A stretch of 64,000 nt of DNA from Thermanaerothrix solaris (GTDB lineage Bacteria > Chloroflexota > Anaerolineae > Anaerolineales > Anaerolineaceae). Under the pieces are notes generated by a model. The model was not told the DNA's origin. It saw only the letters and a program-made list of their open reading frames with translations, and ran no database searches. Where the stretch lies: the NCBI RefSeq assembly GCF_032334255.1, contig NZ_JAUHMF010000001.1:1612001-1676000 (forward strand), read 5' to 3'. Of the stretch, positions 16,814-25,757 are shown one piece after another. The translations under genes and the position numbers were made by a program. Positions within the stretch are counted from its first letter, which is position 1; every line of letters begins with the position of its first letter.

Positions 16814-17728
16814 ATGGCTAATGTCATTTCCATGAAGGCTCTTCTCGAAAGCGGGGTGCATTTTGGCCACCGCACCAACAAATGGCATCCGGCGATGCGC
16901 CCCTACATTTTCACCGAGCGCAACGGAATCCACATTATTGATCTGCAACAAACCGTCAAAGCCCTCAATGAGGCCTACAAGGTGGTCGTGGATACGGTAT
17001 CCAAGGGCGGAACGGTGCTCTTTGTGGGCACCAAACGCCAGGCTCAGGATACCATCCGCGAGGAAGCTCAGCGCTGTGGTATGCCCTACGTGGTCGAACG
17101 CTGGCTACCCGGCACCCTGACCAACTGGATTACCATCTATCAGCGTATCCTGGAATTGGATCGGTTGGAAAAAATGCGCGATAGCGGCGAACTCCAGGCC
17201 CGCACGAAGAAGGAACGCCTGCTGATCGAGCGCGAGATCGTCCGTCTGCAGACCCGCCTTAGCGGTCTGCGCACCATGAAGCGCTTACCCGACTTACTTT
17301 TCGTGGTGGATGTGTGCCGTGAAGCCACCGCTGTGCACGAGGCCAATCTCAAGAACATCCCGGTGATCGCCTTGGTGGATACGAACTGCGACCCCACCGG
17401 CGTGGACTACGTCATTCCCTCCAACGACGACGCTATCCGCGCTATCAAACTGCTGGTGGGCAAAATTGCCGATGCCGTGCTTGAAGGCAAGGCCCTGCGC
17501 AAAGAGGAAGTGGTGGAAGAGGAAGTCGAGCCTACCTTTGCGGTTGCACCTACCGCTGTTCGCTACACCATGCTGGATGAAGAAGAAATTGGCGATGAGG
17601 ATTTACTGGGCGATGCGACGCTGGCGAAACTGAGCGGCCGCCCTGCGCGCAAGGCGATTGAGGACGAAGAAGAGGAAGAAGTCGAAGACATTGAAGAGAT
17701 CGAGGCTGAAGACGAAGAAGAAGCCTGA
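16814..17728 (+). CDS. rpsB: 30S ribosomal protein S2, with acidic C-terminal extension
   Basis: GAAAGGAG precedes the ATG. Residues 1 to about 230 match bS2 (MKALLESGVHFGHRTNKWHP, VDTNCDPTGVDYVIPSNDDA). S2 is usually about 230-260 residues; this one is 304. The extra C-terminal part is strongly acidic (runs of Glu/Asp from about 275 to the end) and probably disordered. S2 binds late in small-subunit assembly and holds S1 or contacts the Shine-Dalgarno region. It is followed by tsf with a 51-nt gap, the standard order. Confidence 0.97.
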   Translation: MANVISMKALLESGVHFGHRTNKWHPAMRPYIFTERNGIHIIDLQQTVKALNEAYKVVVDTVSKGGTVLFVGTKRQAQDTIREEAQRCGMPYVVERWLPGTLTNWITIYQRILELDRLEKMRDSGELQARTKKERLLIEREIVRLQTRLSGLRTMKRLPDLLFVVDVCREATAVHEANLKNIPVIALVDTNCDPTGVDYVIPSNDDAIRAIKLLVGKIADAVLEGKALRKEEVVEEEVEPTFAVAPTAVRYTMLDEEEIGDEDLLGDATLAKLSGRPARKAIEDEEEEEVEDIEEIEAEDEEEA

Positions 17729-17779
17729 GCCGATCATACATCATTATTTGCAAATCTTTGGGTGAGAGGATTAGATCGT

Positions 17780-18391
<612 letters not shown>

Positions 18392-18401
18392 TGCCATTTC
18401 G

Positions 18402-18432
18402 GAGGCCAACCGTAACGGTTGGCCTCTTTTTT
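18402..18432 (+). terminator. Intrinsic terminator between tsf and pyrH
   Basis: A perfect 11-bp stem GAGGCCAACCG (18402-18412) / CGGTTGGCCTC (18416-18426) with a TAA loop and six T residues. It ends only 19 nt before the pyrH start, leaving no room for a separate promoter, so pyrH must depend on read-through. Confidence 0.9.
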
Positions 18433-18451
18433 GACTGGAGGTGTCTGCGCA

Positions 18452-19171
18452 ATGGAAGGACTGAAATACCGCCGTATTCTGCTAAAACTGAGTGGGGAGG
18501 CGTTGGCCGGACCGCAGGAATATGGCATTGATCCCAAAGCGGCCGATGATATTGCTCAACGCATCCGCGAGGTGCGCGAGATGGGGGTGGACGTGGCTAT
18601 TGTTATCGGCGCTGGCAATCTGTGGCGCGGGAAGGTCGGGCTGGAGGCCGGCATGGACCGTGCCACTGCCGATTATATGGGCATGCTCGCCACCGTCATG
18701 AACGCACTGGCGCTGATGGATGCTCTGGAACGCCTGGGCGTGGTGGTACGGGTGCAATCGGCAATCGAAATGCACGCCGTGGCCGAACCCTATATTCGCC
18801 GCCGCGCTATCCGCCACCTGGAGAAGGGGCGTGTGGTCATCTTTGGTGGCGGCACCGGCAACCCCTACTTCTCCACCGATACCGCCGCTGCTCTACGCGC
18901 GATGGAGATCAATGCCGATGTGTTGATCAAAGCCACTAAGGTGGATGGCGTTTACGATAGCGACCCCAAACGCAACCCCAATGCCATTAAATTCGACCGC
19001 CTGACCTACATCGAAACCCTCAACCGCCGCTTGGAGGTGATGGATAGCACCGCCATCAGCCTGTGCATGGAGAATAAGTTACCCATCCTGGTGCTCAATC
19101 TGTGGGATCCGGATGCCTTGCGCCTCTCGCTGTTGGGTGAGATTCGCGGCACTCTGGTGCACGCTGGCTAA
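18452..19171 (+). CDS. pyrH: Uridylate kinase (UMP kinase)
   Basis: The ATG at 18452 follows TGGAGGTG and gives 239 residues, normal for bacterial PyrH. Amino-acid-kinase motifs are visible: KLSGEALAG at the N-terminus, VVIGAGNLWRG-type text, the DYMGMLATVMNAL segment, GGTGNPYFSTDTAAALRA, and the ATP-side KVDGVYDSDP. It phosphorylates UMP to UDP and is normally GTP-activated and UTP-inhibited. It follows rpsB-tsf as in many bacteria, but with a strong terminator in between. Confidence 0.97.
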   Translation: MEGLKYRRILLKLSGEALAGPQEYGIDPKAADDIAQRIREVREMGVDVAIVIGAGNLWRGKVGLEAGMDRATADYMGMLATVMNALALMDALERLGVVVRVQSAIEMHAVAEPYIRRRAIRHLEKGRVVIFGGGTGNPYFSTDTAAALRAMEINADVLIKATKVDGVYDSDPKRNPNAIKFDRLTYIETLNRRLEVMDSTAISLCMENKLPILVLNLWDPDALRLSLLGEIRGTLVHAG

Positions 19172-19272
19172 CCCCGGTCCCAACGGGTGGGCCTGAAATC
19201 TCTCGCCCCTTCCCGCGCGGGGCGGTGTCGAGTACAATCCAGAAAACCGTTGCACTGATTCAGGGAGATGCC

Positions 19273-20256
19273 ATGGATGCCCTGCCAAAGATTCGCACCC
19301 TTGCCGTGATGACCGCTGGTGGTGATGCTCCGGGGATGAACCCCTGCATTCGCGCTGTGGTGCGCACAGCTCTACATTATGAGATGAAGGTCTTGGGGGT
19401 GATGGGAGGGTTTGATGGCCTGATTCGCGGGAACTTCATTCCCCTGGGTGCACGCGATGTGGGCGGCATTCTGCAACGCGGCGGTACCATTCTGCAAACG
19501 GCGCGCAGCAAGACCTTTCTGGAACCCGCAGCTCAACAAGAAGCCCTGCGCCAATTGAACGCTGCCGGTGTGGATGCCCTGGTGGTCATCGGAGGCGGGG
19601 GCAGCCAGCGGGGCGCTCTGGCTTTGCACCAACGCGGGGTGCCGGTAGTGGGTGTACCGGCCAGCATTGATAACGACATCTACGGTACCGACATCTGCAT
19701 CGGAGTTGATACGGCGCTCAACACTATCGTGGATGCCATAGACAAGTTGCGCGATACGGCCTCATCGCATAACCGGGCCTTCCTGGTTGAAACCATGGGG
19801 CACGAATCGGGTTACTTGGCGTTGCAAGCCGGCATTATTAGCGGCGCAGAACTGGTGCTCATCCCTGAAATCGAGACCTCGGTGGAAGCGGTTGCCCAGG
19901 CGATTCAGGACGCCTACCGCCGTGGCAAGACCCATGCTATCATCGTTGCAGCGGAGGGCGCCCGTCCTTCGGTGACCGAACTGGCCAGCCAGATTGACGA
20001 GATGGAGGTGGGCTTCACCATGCGCGTGACCATTCTTGGGCACATTCAGCGCGGGGGCAAGCCCAGTGCCTTTGATCGTTTGCTAGCCTCGCGCTTAGGC
20101 ACCAAGGCGGTGGAATTTCTGCACCAGGGACGTTCCGGTGTGATGGTGGGGTTGAGCGGTCGCGAGGTCGTGGCAGTGGATCTGGCTGAGGTAGCCGCTC
20201 GCAAGCGTGATTTGCCGCTGGAATATTACCAAATGGCAATCACGCTGGCGCGCTAG
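19273..20256 (+). CDS. 6-phosphofructokinase, PfkA family, with GGGGS in place of GGDGS
   Basis: The ATG at 19273 is chosen for AGGGAGATGCC just upstream. It gives 327 residues, normal for the family. The N-terminal loop TAGGDAPGMN, the catalytic segment SIDNDIYGTD (Asp133) and the sugar-phosphate segments ETMGHESGYLAL and HIQRGGKPSAFDRLLASRLG are all present. The nucleotide-site motif GGDGS reads GGGGS (107-111), so the Asp equivalent to E. coli Asp103 is Gly. PPi-dependent enzymes usually have GGDDS, so this does not match that class either. The phosphoryl donor is therefore uncertain. The next gene downstream is separated by a probable terminator. Confidence 0.88.
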   Translation: MDALPKIRTLAVMTAGGDAPGMNPCIRAVVRTALHYEMKVLGVMGGFDGLIRGNFIPLGARDVGGILQRGGTILQTARSKTFLEPAAQQEALRQLNAAGVDALVVIGGGGSQRGALALHQRGVPVVGVPASIDNDIYGTDICIGVDTALNTIVDAIDKLRDTASSHNRAFLVETMGHESGYLALQAGIISGAELVLIPEIETSVEAVAQAIQDAYRRGKTHAIIVAAEGARPSVTELASQIDEMEVGFTMRVTILGHIQRGGKPSAFDRLLASRLGTKAVEFLHQGRSGVMVGLSGREVVAVDLAEVAARKRDLPLEYYQMAITLAR

Positions 20257-20267
20257 AACGAGCTCTT

Positions 20268-20346
20268 ACCCCCGTAGAGGGGGTTATGCGTTTTAAAGGG
20301 TTTTCATCGTCCCTGCCCGCCACCTGCCGATGGAAAGAGGGTTTTT
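20268..20346 (+). terminator. Probable terminator region after the phosphofructokinase
   Basis: Two hairpins occur in tandem. The first is ACCCCC (20268-20273) / GGGGGT (20279-20284) with a weak T-tract. The second is a 9-bp stem TTTTCATCG (20301-20309) / CGATGGAAA (20328-20336) followed by TTTTT at 20342-20346. Confidence 0.4.
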
Positions 20347-20402
20347 CTCATACGAATTAAGCGCACACAAAGACGGGAATATGTAGAAAGTGCAGGTGTG
20401 GA

Positions 20403-23400
20403 GTGAGTTTTCCCCTGGATACATTAACCGGCGTTTATTCCCGTGCTGCGCTGATGCCGTTGTTGCAAGCGGCGCTGGCTCAGGCACAATCTTATGAGCA
20501 ACCACTGACGTTATTTTTTCTGGACCTAGATGATTTTAAATCCATCAATGATGCTTTCGGCCATGCGCGCGGCGATGTCATTCTGGCCGAATTGGGATCG
20601 TATCTGCGCGCCTTTGTGGGTGATCGGGGCCAAGTTGTGCGCTATGGCGGGGACGAGTTCTTAATCATCCTGCCGGCTGTGGATTCCGACGCGGCGGTGG
20701 CGCTGGGGAAAGCCCTGGTCACCGCCATTCAGGAACAAGACTTTGACGGCGACCCTCCCTTGCGTTTACGCCTGAGCCTGGGCGTGGCGTTGTTTCCGCA
20801 AGATGGGATGGATGTGGAGGCACTACTCGGGGTGGCCGACCGCCGCCACTATCAGGCTAAACGCAGTGGCAAGGGGCTCTTGGTGGGGCCGAATAACCCA
20901 CCAACAGAATGGCACCGCCAGCCGTTGGTGCCACCACGACTGATCGAGCGCGAGGCGGCACTGGAAGCTCTGCGCTCATGGTTCAACGATTTAGAGGTTC
21001 ATCATCATGGGGTCCTGCGCATTGAGGCGCCCCCTCGGGGTGGTGAAACGCGCTTTCTGGAAGAAGTGCAACGCCTGGCGCGTTTACGCGGATTGGCCGT
21101 GCTGGCGTTGAGCGGTAACCCAGCCCGTTCGCGCCGCTACTTGGGGGTGCTCAGTGAGGCGGCTCGCGCCTGGCCGTTAGAGGTGCTTCCCACCCAGGGA
21201 TTAGCACCATTTTTTGCCGCTCTCTTTCGTGAAGTGGCTCGACAGAATGCACGTGGGTTGCTAGTCACCCTGGACAACCCGGCCTGGATGGATGCGGCTT
21301 CACTGCAGGCGGTCCGAACATTGCTGAGCGAGGCTACCCCCTGGCCGCTTGGGATTGCTTACACCACATCGGGCATGGCCGGCGATTTCCGCGCCCCATT
21401 GTTTCGGGTGATCCAGCTGCAACCACTTTCGGAATACGGCACCCGCTTGTGGGTACGCCAGGCGTTGCAGATGGAACCTCCGGCGGCGATTCTAGCCTGG
21501 CTACATACGGCGAGCGGTGGCCTGCCCGGGGCGCTGGAAGACCTGATTGAGGGGTTAATGGCACATCAGGTGCTGCTACCCACCGCGGAGGGGTGGCGAT
21601 TCCAAACGTCATCCGCCTGGTCAGCATTCGATCCGGCGCAACTACGCCCGGCACGTTCCTCCCATAACCTGCCCGAACCGCTGCTTTGGCCGCCCCTGGT
21701 GGGACGTGAAGAGGAGATATGGGCGTTAGAACGGCAACTGTTCCAGCGTCGCCTGGTGGTCGTGGTCGGCCCAGGTGGGGTGGGCAAATCGCGCCTGGCA
21801 ATGCAGGTGGCTTGGGAACACCTGGAAGATTTTCCGGATGGGGTCTTTCGATATTCGGTAGCAGGAGATCGTTCCCTGGATGAGGTAGCCATCGGTTTGG
21901 GCGAGGTGCTGGGGCTGACGTTTCAAGCATCCTCCATTTCTCCCTGGGAGCAGTTGCTTGAGCACCTGCGTACGCGTCACGCCTTGCTTTTGTTGGAAGA
22001 TGTGGAACAGCATCCCGAACTACGCACCTTCTTGTGGCAATGCTTGGATAGGGCACCGCGGGTCTATCTGCTGGTAACCAGTCGTGATGCGTTGTATTTG
22101 CCGGCGGAATGGCTCTTTCCCCTGCGAGGATTAGCCTGCCCTCCTTCGTCGGACATTGAGGGATTGGAGGCCTATCCAGCCGTGCAGTTGTTCCTACAGC
22201 GAGCGCAGCAATTGCAGCCTGCGTTTGGCGTGGCTGTGGATGATCACCAGCACGTGGTTGACCTCTGTCAGATGAGTGGGGGATTACCCCTGGCGATTCA
22301 GATTGTGGCTTCCTGGGCTGCTTCGTTGGGTCTGGCCGAGGCTGCTCATCTCATCCGCCAACGTCCACCCTGGATGGAGCAGGCCGGGACGGATCGTGCG
22401 GGCGAGCAACGCTTACAGAATGTCTTGGATGCATTTTGGAATCTCTTTTCCGCTGAAGAACAGCGCGTTTTACTGCGCTTGAGCGTTTTTCGCGGAGGTT
22501 TTACCGCTGAGGCGGCAAGGGCGATTGCGGATGCTTCGATCTTCTTCTTGGATGGATTGGTGAGCAAGGCTTACCTCAACCTCGAAACTGAAGGGTGGTA
22601 TCGTACCCATCCCTTGTTGCACCAGTACGCCGAGGAGCGCCTGCATGCCTTCCCCACACTGGCCGAAGATGCTCGCCGTCGCCATGCGGAGTGGATGCTG
22701 TCGCGGGTAGCCCAGATTGGCTATGCCCTGTATGGGGCCGACCAAGCCCGGGCGCTTCGGATGCTGGAACAGGATTACCCCAACCTGCGCCATGCCTGGG
22801 AATGGGCCTTGGGGCACCAGCGTTTTGACTTGCTTCTGCCAGCACTGGACACGCTTAGCAGTATGCTGGGCACGCGGGGGCGCTTTATGGAGGCGGCGCA
22901 TTGGTTGAATGAGACACTCCAAGCCCTGACGAAAGCGGATACCGCTAACGAAAGTGAGGCGCGGCGTTTCTTGGGACGGGTGCTGGTTCGGCGAGGCGAA
23001 TTTGCTTATCATTTGGGGGATTATCCGGAGAGTCTGAAGATGCTGGAGAGTGCCTTGGAACTGCTCCAAATGGACGCAGAAACCCAAGCCTACGCCACTG
23101 CGCTGGACAGCCTAGCCAGTACCCTGCGTGCGGTAGGACGGCTGGATGAAGCCCAAGAAAGGTTGCAACAGGCATTGCACTTTTTCCGCCGAATTGGCGA
23201 CCTGCGCGCAGTATGCGAAGTTATCAACCACCTGGGAGTGGTGGCCTACCAGCGCGGGGATAACTCCCTGGCCGCCCATTACTTCCGCCAAGCGTTGGAT
23301 GTGGGGCGCACCCTGCGTTATGAGGGACAGGTCGCGCGAGCATTGAACAACCTGGCTAATGTAGCCTTAGAGAATGGAGACTATGAGCAAGCCCGTGTGT

Positions 23401-23834
23401 TACTCAACGAGAGTTTGGAGATAGCACAGCGGGTGGGGGCGGCCGCCCTGCACGCGGCGGTGCTCGATTCGCTGGGTAAGGTAGCGCTGGGATTGGGAGA
23501 ACTGAAAGCGGCCAGTGACGCTTTTGGGCGCGGGCTGGTCGTTGCCCTGGAGAGCCAGGCCTGGCCCCTGCTGCTGGAGATACTGACCAACCTGGCCAGA
23601 GTGTGGGAGCGCCAGGGGGAAGTGGCGCTGGCGCTGGTCCTACTCGAACGGGTGCAGAGCCATCCTCAAGCGGTTTACGAGATTCGCCGCCGCGCCGAGG
23701 TATTACGCCAGCACTTGGATCTCAGCGTGTTGAGCGCAGACGACCTGGCCGCAGTACGTGCGGATTGGGAAGGGCTCTCGGTGGAGGGAATGGCGCGCCG
23801 TGCGTTATACCTGATCGGAGGAGCCAGGACTTAA
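20403..23834 (+). CDS. GGDEF diguanylate cyclase fused to STAND ATPase and TPR array
   Basis: The start is GTG after AGGTGTGGA; the product has 1143 residues. Residues 1-160 form a GGDEF domain (DLDDFKSINDAFGHARGD, RYGGDEF at 80-86) with an intact active site and no RxxD I-site. Residues about 180-430 look like an AAA/orc-type ATPase whose P-loop is degenerate (EAPPRGGETR). Residues about 435-750 form a NB-ARC/STAND module with Walker A GPGGVGKS at 456-463, Walker B-like LLLLEDVEQ, and GGLPLAIQ. The remainder is TPR, with units such as AYQRGDNSLAAHYFRQALDVG. STAND-TPR proteins are signal-triggered switches. Here the output domain would be c-di-GMP synthesis. There is no HTH or membrane helix. 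It is monocistronic, and its signal is unknown. Confidence 0.85.
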   Translation: MSFPLDTLTGVYSRAALMPLLQAALAQAQSYEQPLTLFFLDLDDFKSINDAFGHARGDVILAELGSYLRAFVGDRGQVVRYGGDEFLIILPAVDSDAAVALGKALVTAIQEQDFDGDPPLRLRLSLGVALFPQDGMDVEALLGVADRRHYQAKRSGKGLLVGPNNPPTEWHRQPLVPPRLIEREAALEALRSWFNDLEVHHHGVLRIEAPPRGGETRFLEEVQRLARLRGLAVLALSGNPARSRRYLGVLSEAARAWPLEVLPTQGLAPFFAALFREVARQNARGLLVTLDNPAWMDAASLQAVRTLLSEATPWPLGIAYTTSGMAGDFRAPLFRVIQLQPLSEYGTRLWVRQALQMEPPAAILAWLHTASGGLPGALEDLIEGLMAHQVLLPTAEGWRFQTSSAWSAFDPAQLRPARSSHNLPEPLLWPPLVGREEEIWALERQLFQRRLVVVVGPGGVGKSRLAMQVAWEHLEDFPDGVFRYSVAGDRSLDEVAIGLGEVLGLTFQASSISPWEQLLEHLRTRHALLLLEDVEQHPELRTFLWQCLDRAPRVYLLVTSRDALYLPAEWLFPLRGLACPPSSDIEGLEAYPAVQLFLQRAQQLQPAFGVAVDDHQHVVDLCQMSGGLPLAIQIVASWAASLGLAEAAHLIRQRPPWMEQAGTDRAGEQRLQNVLDAFWNLFSAEEQRVLLRLSVFRGGFTAEAARAIADASIFFLDGLVSKAYLNLETEGWYRTHPLLHQYAEERLHAFPTLAEDARRRHAEWMLSRVAQIGYALYGADQARALRMLEQDYPNLRHAWEWALGHQRFDLLLPALDTLSSMLGTRGRFMEAAHWLNETLQALTKADTANESEARRFLGRVLVRRGEFAYHLGDYPESLKMLESALELLQMDAETQAYATALDSLASTLRAVGRLDEAQERLQQALHFFRRIGDLRAVCEVINHLGVVAYQRGDNSLAAHYFRQALDVGRTLRYEGQVARALNNLANVALENGDYEQARVLLNESLEIAQRVGAAALHAAVLDSLGKVALGLGELKAASDAFGRGLVVALESQAWPLLLEILTNLARVWERQGEVALALVLLERVQSHPQAVYEIRRRAEVLRQHLDLSVLSADDLAAVRADWEGLSVEGMARRALYLIGGART

Positions 23835-23920
23835 AATTTTTACGCTGGCTCGCCATAATAACTGTTTGCCATTAAACTAGAGCCGTCTCATGCCTTATTC
23901 TTGACCTGGGAGAAGTAGAC

Positions 23921-24328
23921 GTGGCAACGGCAATGGTTGAATGGATCGGTGGCAAGCGCTTTGTGGGGGTGGACTCGACCCAGCATAGCGTGGTGCTCTC
24001 AACCCCGGATGAAGGGGTGGGAATGAAGCCCTCGGAGTTGCTCCTGGTCGCGTTGGCGGCATGCACGGCGGTAGATGTCGTGGAGATCTTGCGCAAGAAG
24101 CGCATGGATTTGAAGGCTTTGCGGATCACAGTTCGGGGGGAGCAGGATGACGATCCCCCGTGGACCTTTCGCCGCATTCATATCCACTATGTGCTGCAGG
24201 GGGATGGGCTGACTGCTGAGGCGGTTGAACAGGCGATTCGTCTCTCAGAAGAGAAGTACTGCTCGGTGGCGGCCACGGTGCGCGGCGTGGCTGAGATTAC
24301 GTATGATTTTGAGATTAGGGCGGGGTGA
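23921..24328 (+). CDS. OsmC/Ohr-family protein
   Basis: A GTG start follows GGGAGAAG with good spacing; an ATG four codons later is an alternative. The 135-residue product has the OsmC pattern: GVGMKPSELLLVALAACTAVDVV with Cys48, and KYCSVAATVRG with Cys114. The two cysteines form the peroxidatic pair in OsmC/Ohr enzymes, which reduce organic hydroperoxides with dihydrolipoyl partners. Many members of this subtype (YhfA-like) have no proven substrate. It is followed after a short spacer by the promoter of the ROK repressor gene. Confidence 0.85.
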   Translation: MATAMVEWIGGKRFVGVDSTQHSVVLSTPDEGVGMKPSELLLVALAACTAVDVVEILRKKRMDLKALRITVRGEQDDDPPWTFRRIHIHYVLQGDGLTAEAVEQAIRLSEEKYCSVAATVRGVAEITYDFEIRAG

Positions 24329-24341
24329 GGAAAAAAACCTC

Positions 24342-24370
24342 TTGACATGGGTGGTGAAAAAGAGTATGCT
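24342..24370 (+). promoter_or_regulatory. Promoter of the ROK repressor gene
   Basis: TTGACA (24342-24347), exactly 17 nt, TATGCT (24365-24370). Start of transcription near 24377. The operator lies just downstream. Confidence 0.75.
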
Positions 24371-24382
24371 ATAAACAATAAA

Positions 24383-24399
24383 TATATTCAGTGAATAAA
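24383..24399 (+). promoter_or_regulatory. ROK repressor operator 1
   Basis: A palindrome TATTC-AGT-GAATA (24385-24397) with one further matching pair at each outer side (24383/24399). It sits just past the predicted transcription start and before the start codon, where a bound repressor would block elongation. A second copy with the same arms occurs at 25648-25660. Confidence 0.55.
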
Positions 24400-24405
24400 C
24401 TAACA

Positions 24406-25620
24406 ATGTCCCCTGCTCCCCTTGGCAACCGTGACCTAATGCGCGCCCATAATCGTTCCATTATCTTGAACGCGATAAAATCCCATGGCGATATCTCGCG
24501 TGCCGAAATTGCGCGCCTCACCGGTCTCAGCCCAGCCACGGTTAGCGCCATCACAGCAGAACTCATCGCCGAAAACCTAGTGTTGGAGCATGCCGAGGGT
24601 GATTCGAGCGGTGGCCGTCCTCCGATTCTGCTCCGCCTTAATCCTGGCGGCGGTTTTGTCGTCGGAATAAAGGTCACCGAATGGCATCTCATTGGGGCGC
24701 TAACCGATCTGACGGCCACAGTAATCGCCAAACAATCGTCAGACTTGCCTGCTCTTAGCCTCGATGACGTACTTGAGGGGGTTGTCAATATGGTGTCTCA
24801 TCTGACCCGCGTTGGAGGTGTGAGAAAGAAACAACTGTTGGGTGTTGGGCTTGGTCTGGCGGGGGTAGTGGATGGTAACCGCGGTGTCCTGAAGTATTCT
24901 CCCACTTTTGGCTGGCGCGACATTCCCCTGCGCGATCTCTTGCAGGCGCGGTTGCGCGTCCCCGTCTATGTGGACAACGATGTCAATACCCTGACACTGA
25001 GCGAAAAGTGGTTTGGTACGGCGCGCACCGTTGAGAATTTCCTGGTTGTCACACTTGGGCGCGGTGTTGGGATGGGTATCGTGGTTCAAGGTCAAATTTA
25101 TCGCGGGCATGGAGGTGGTGCCGGTGAGTTTGGTCATATTGTAGTGGATCCACAGGGGCCGGTCTGCGCGTGTGGTGGACGGGGATGTTTGGAAACCCTT
25201 GTAGCCGATCCGGGGTTGTTACGTCAGGCTCAGGAGGCCTGGCAACGCGGTGAACTGTCTGCGCCGGTGACGAAAATTGAGGATCTTGTTGCATTAGCCG
25301 AGGCCGGTGATGAAAGTGCCCGTCACATCTTTGCCCGCGCCGGGGATGTGTTAGGGGTTCAAATCGCTAATCTTATTAATGTATTTGATCCCGCAATGGT
25401 CATCATCGGTGGTGAGGGTACCCGCAACGGTGAGTGGATGTTTGCCCCAATGCGTCAGGCTATTGCCCGTCATGTGATGCCGGGGCTACGCAACGGCACC
25501 GAAATCCGCATTGACCCCTGGGGAGATGATGCCTGGGCCAGGGGAGCTGCCAGTCTGGTGTTAGGCGAGTTGTTTAAATCGCCAATTCAACGCGAGGCGA
25601 TTGCTGGCTCGGTAGGATGA
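24406..25620 (+). CDS. ROK-family transcriptional repressor
   Basis: About 404 residues. An N-terminal winged helix (NRSIILNAIKSHGDISRAEIARLTGLSPATVS) is followed by a ROK sugar-kinase-like domain with the zinc motif CACGGRGCLE. This is the NagC/XylR type, which releases DNA when it binds sugar. The ATG at 24406 is used; an in-frame GTG at 24391 lies inside the operator palindrome. Neither has a ribosome binding site, so translation may rely on the short leader. It is transcribed from its own promoter and is followed by a second operator before the transporter genes. It therefore probably controls both itself and the dextran-type locus. Confidence 0.88.
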   Translation: MSPAPLGNRDLMRAHNRSIILNAIKSHGDISRAEIARLTGLSPATVSAITAELIAENLVLEHAEGDSSGGRPPILLRLNPGGGFVVGIKVTEWHLIGALTDLTATVIAKQSSDLPALSLDDVLEGVVNMVSHLTRVGGVRKKQLLGVGLGLAGVVDGNRGVLKYSPTFGWRDIPLRDLLQARLRVPVYVDNDVNTLTLSEKWFGTARTVENFLVVTLGRGVGMGIVVQGQIYRGHGGGAGEFGHIVVDPQGPVCACGGRGCLETLVADPGLLRQAQEAWQRGELSAPVTKIEDLVALAEAGDESARHIFARAGDVLGVQIANLINVFDPAMVIIGGEGTRNGEWMFAPMRQAIARHVMPGLRNGTEIRIDPWGDDAWARGAASLVLGELFKSPIQREAIAGSVG

Positions 25621-25647
25621 GAGTTCTTTTTTTACTCATAGTTTGTT

Positions 25648-25660
25648 TATTCGATGAATA
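25648..25660 (+). promoter_or_regulatory. ROK repressor operator 2, before the transporter operon
   Basis: TATTC-GAT-GAATA, with the same arms as operator 1 and a similar flank (GTTTATTC, GAATATA). TATAGT (25659-25664), a possible -10, overlaps its right edge, but I see no matching -35. It lies 98 nt before the binding-protein start. Confidence 0.5.
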
Positions 25661-25757
25661 TAGTAATTGAAAGGAGGTCGTTCAAAGCCCCAAAATTCCT
25701 CACAATCCGTCTACATCTCGCTTGGTTTTTCCCCAATAATTAAGAAAGGAGAAGAAA

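Noticed and set aside
22470..23087. Minus-strand 205-codon frame opposite the GGDEF-STAND-TPR gene
   Set aside because: Antisense to clear TPR coding text; no start signal or family text.
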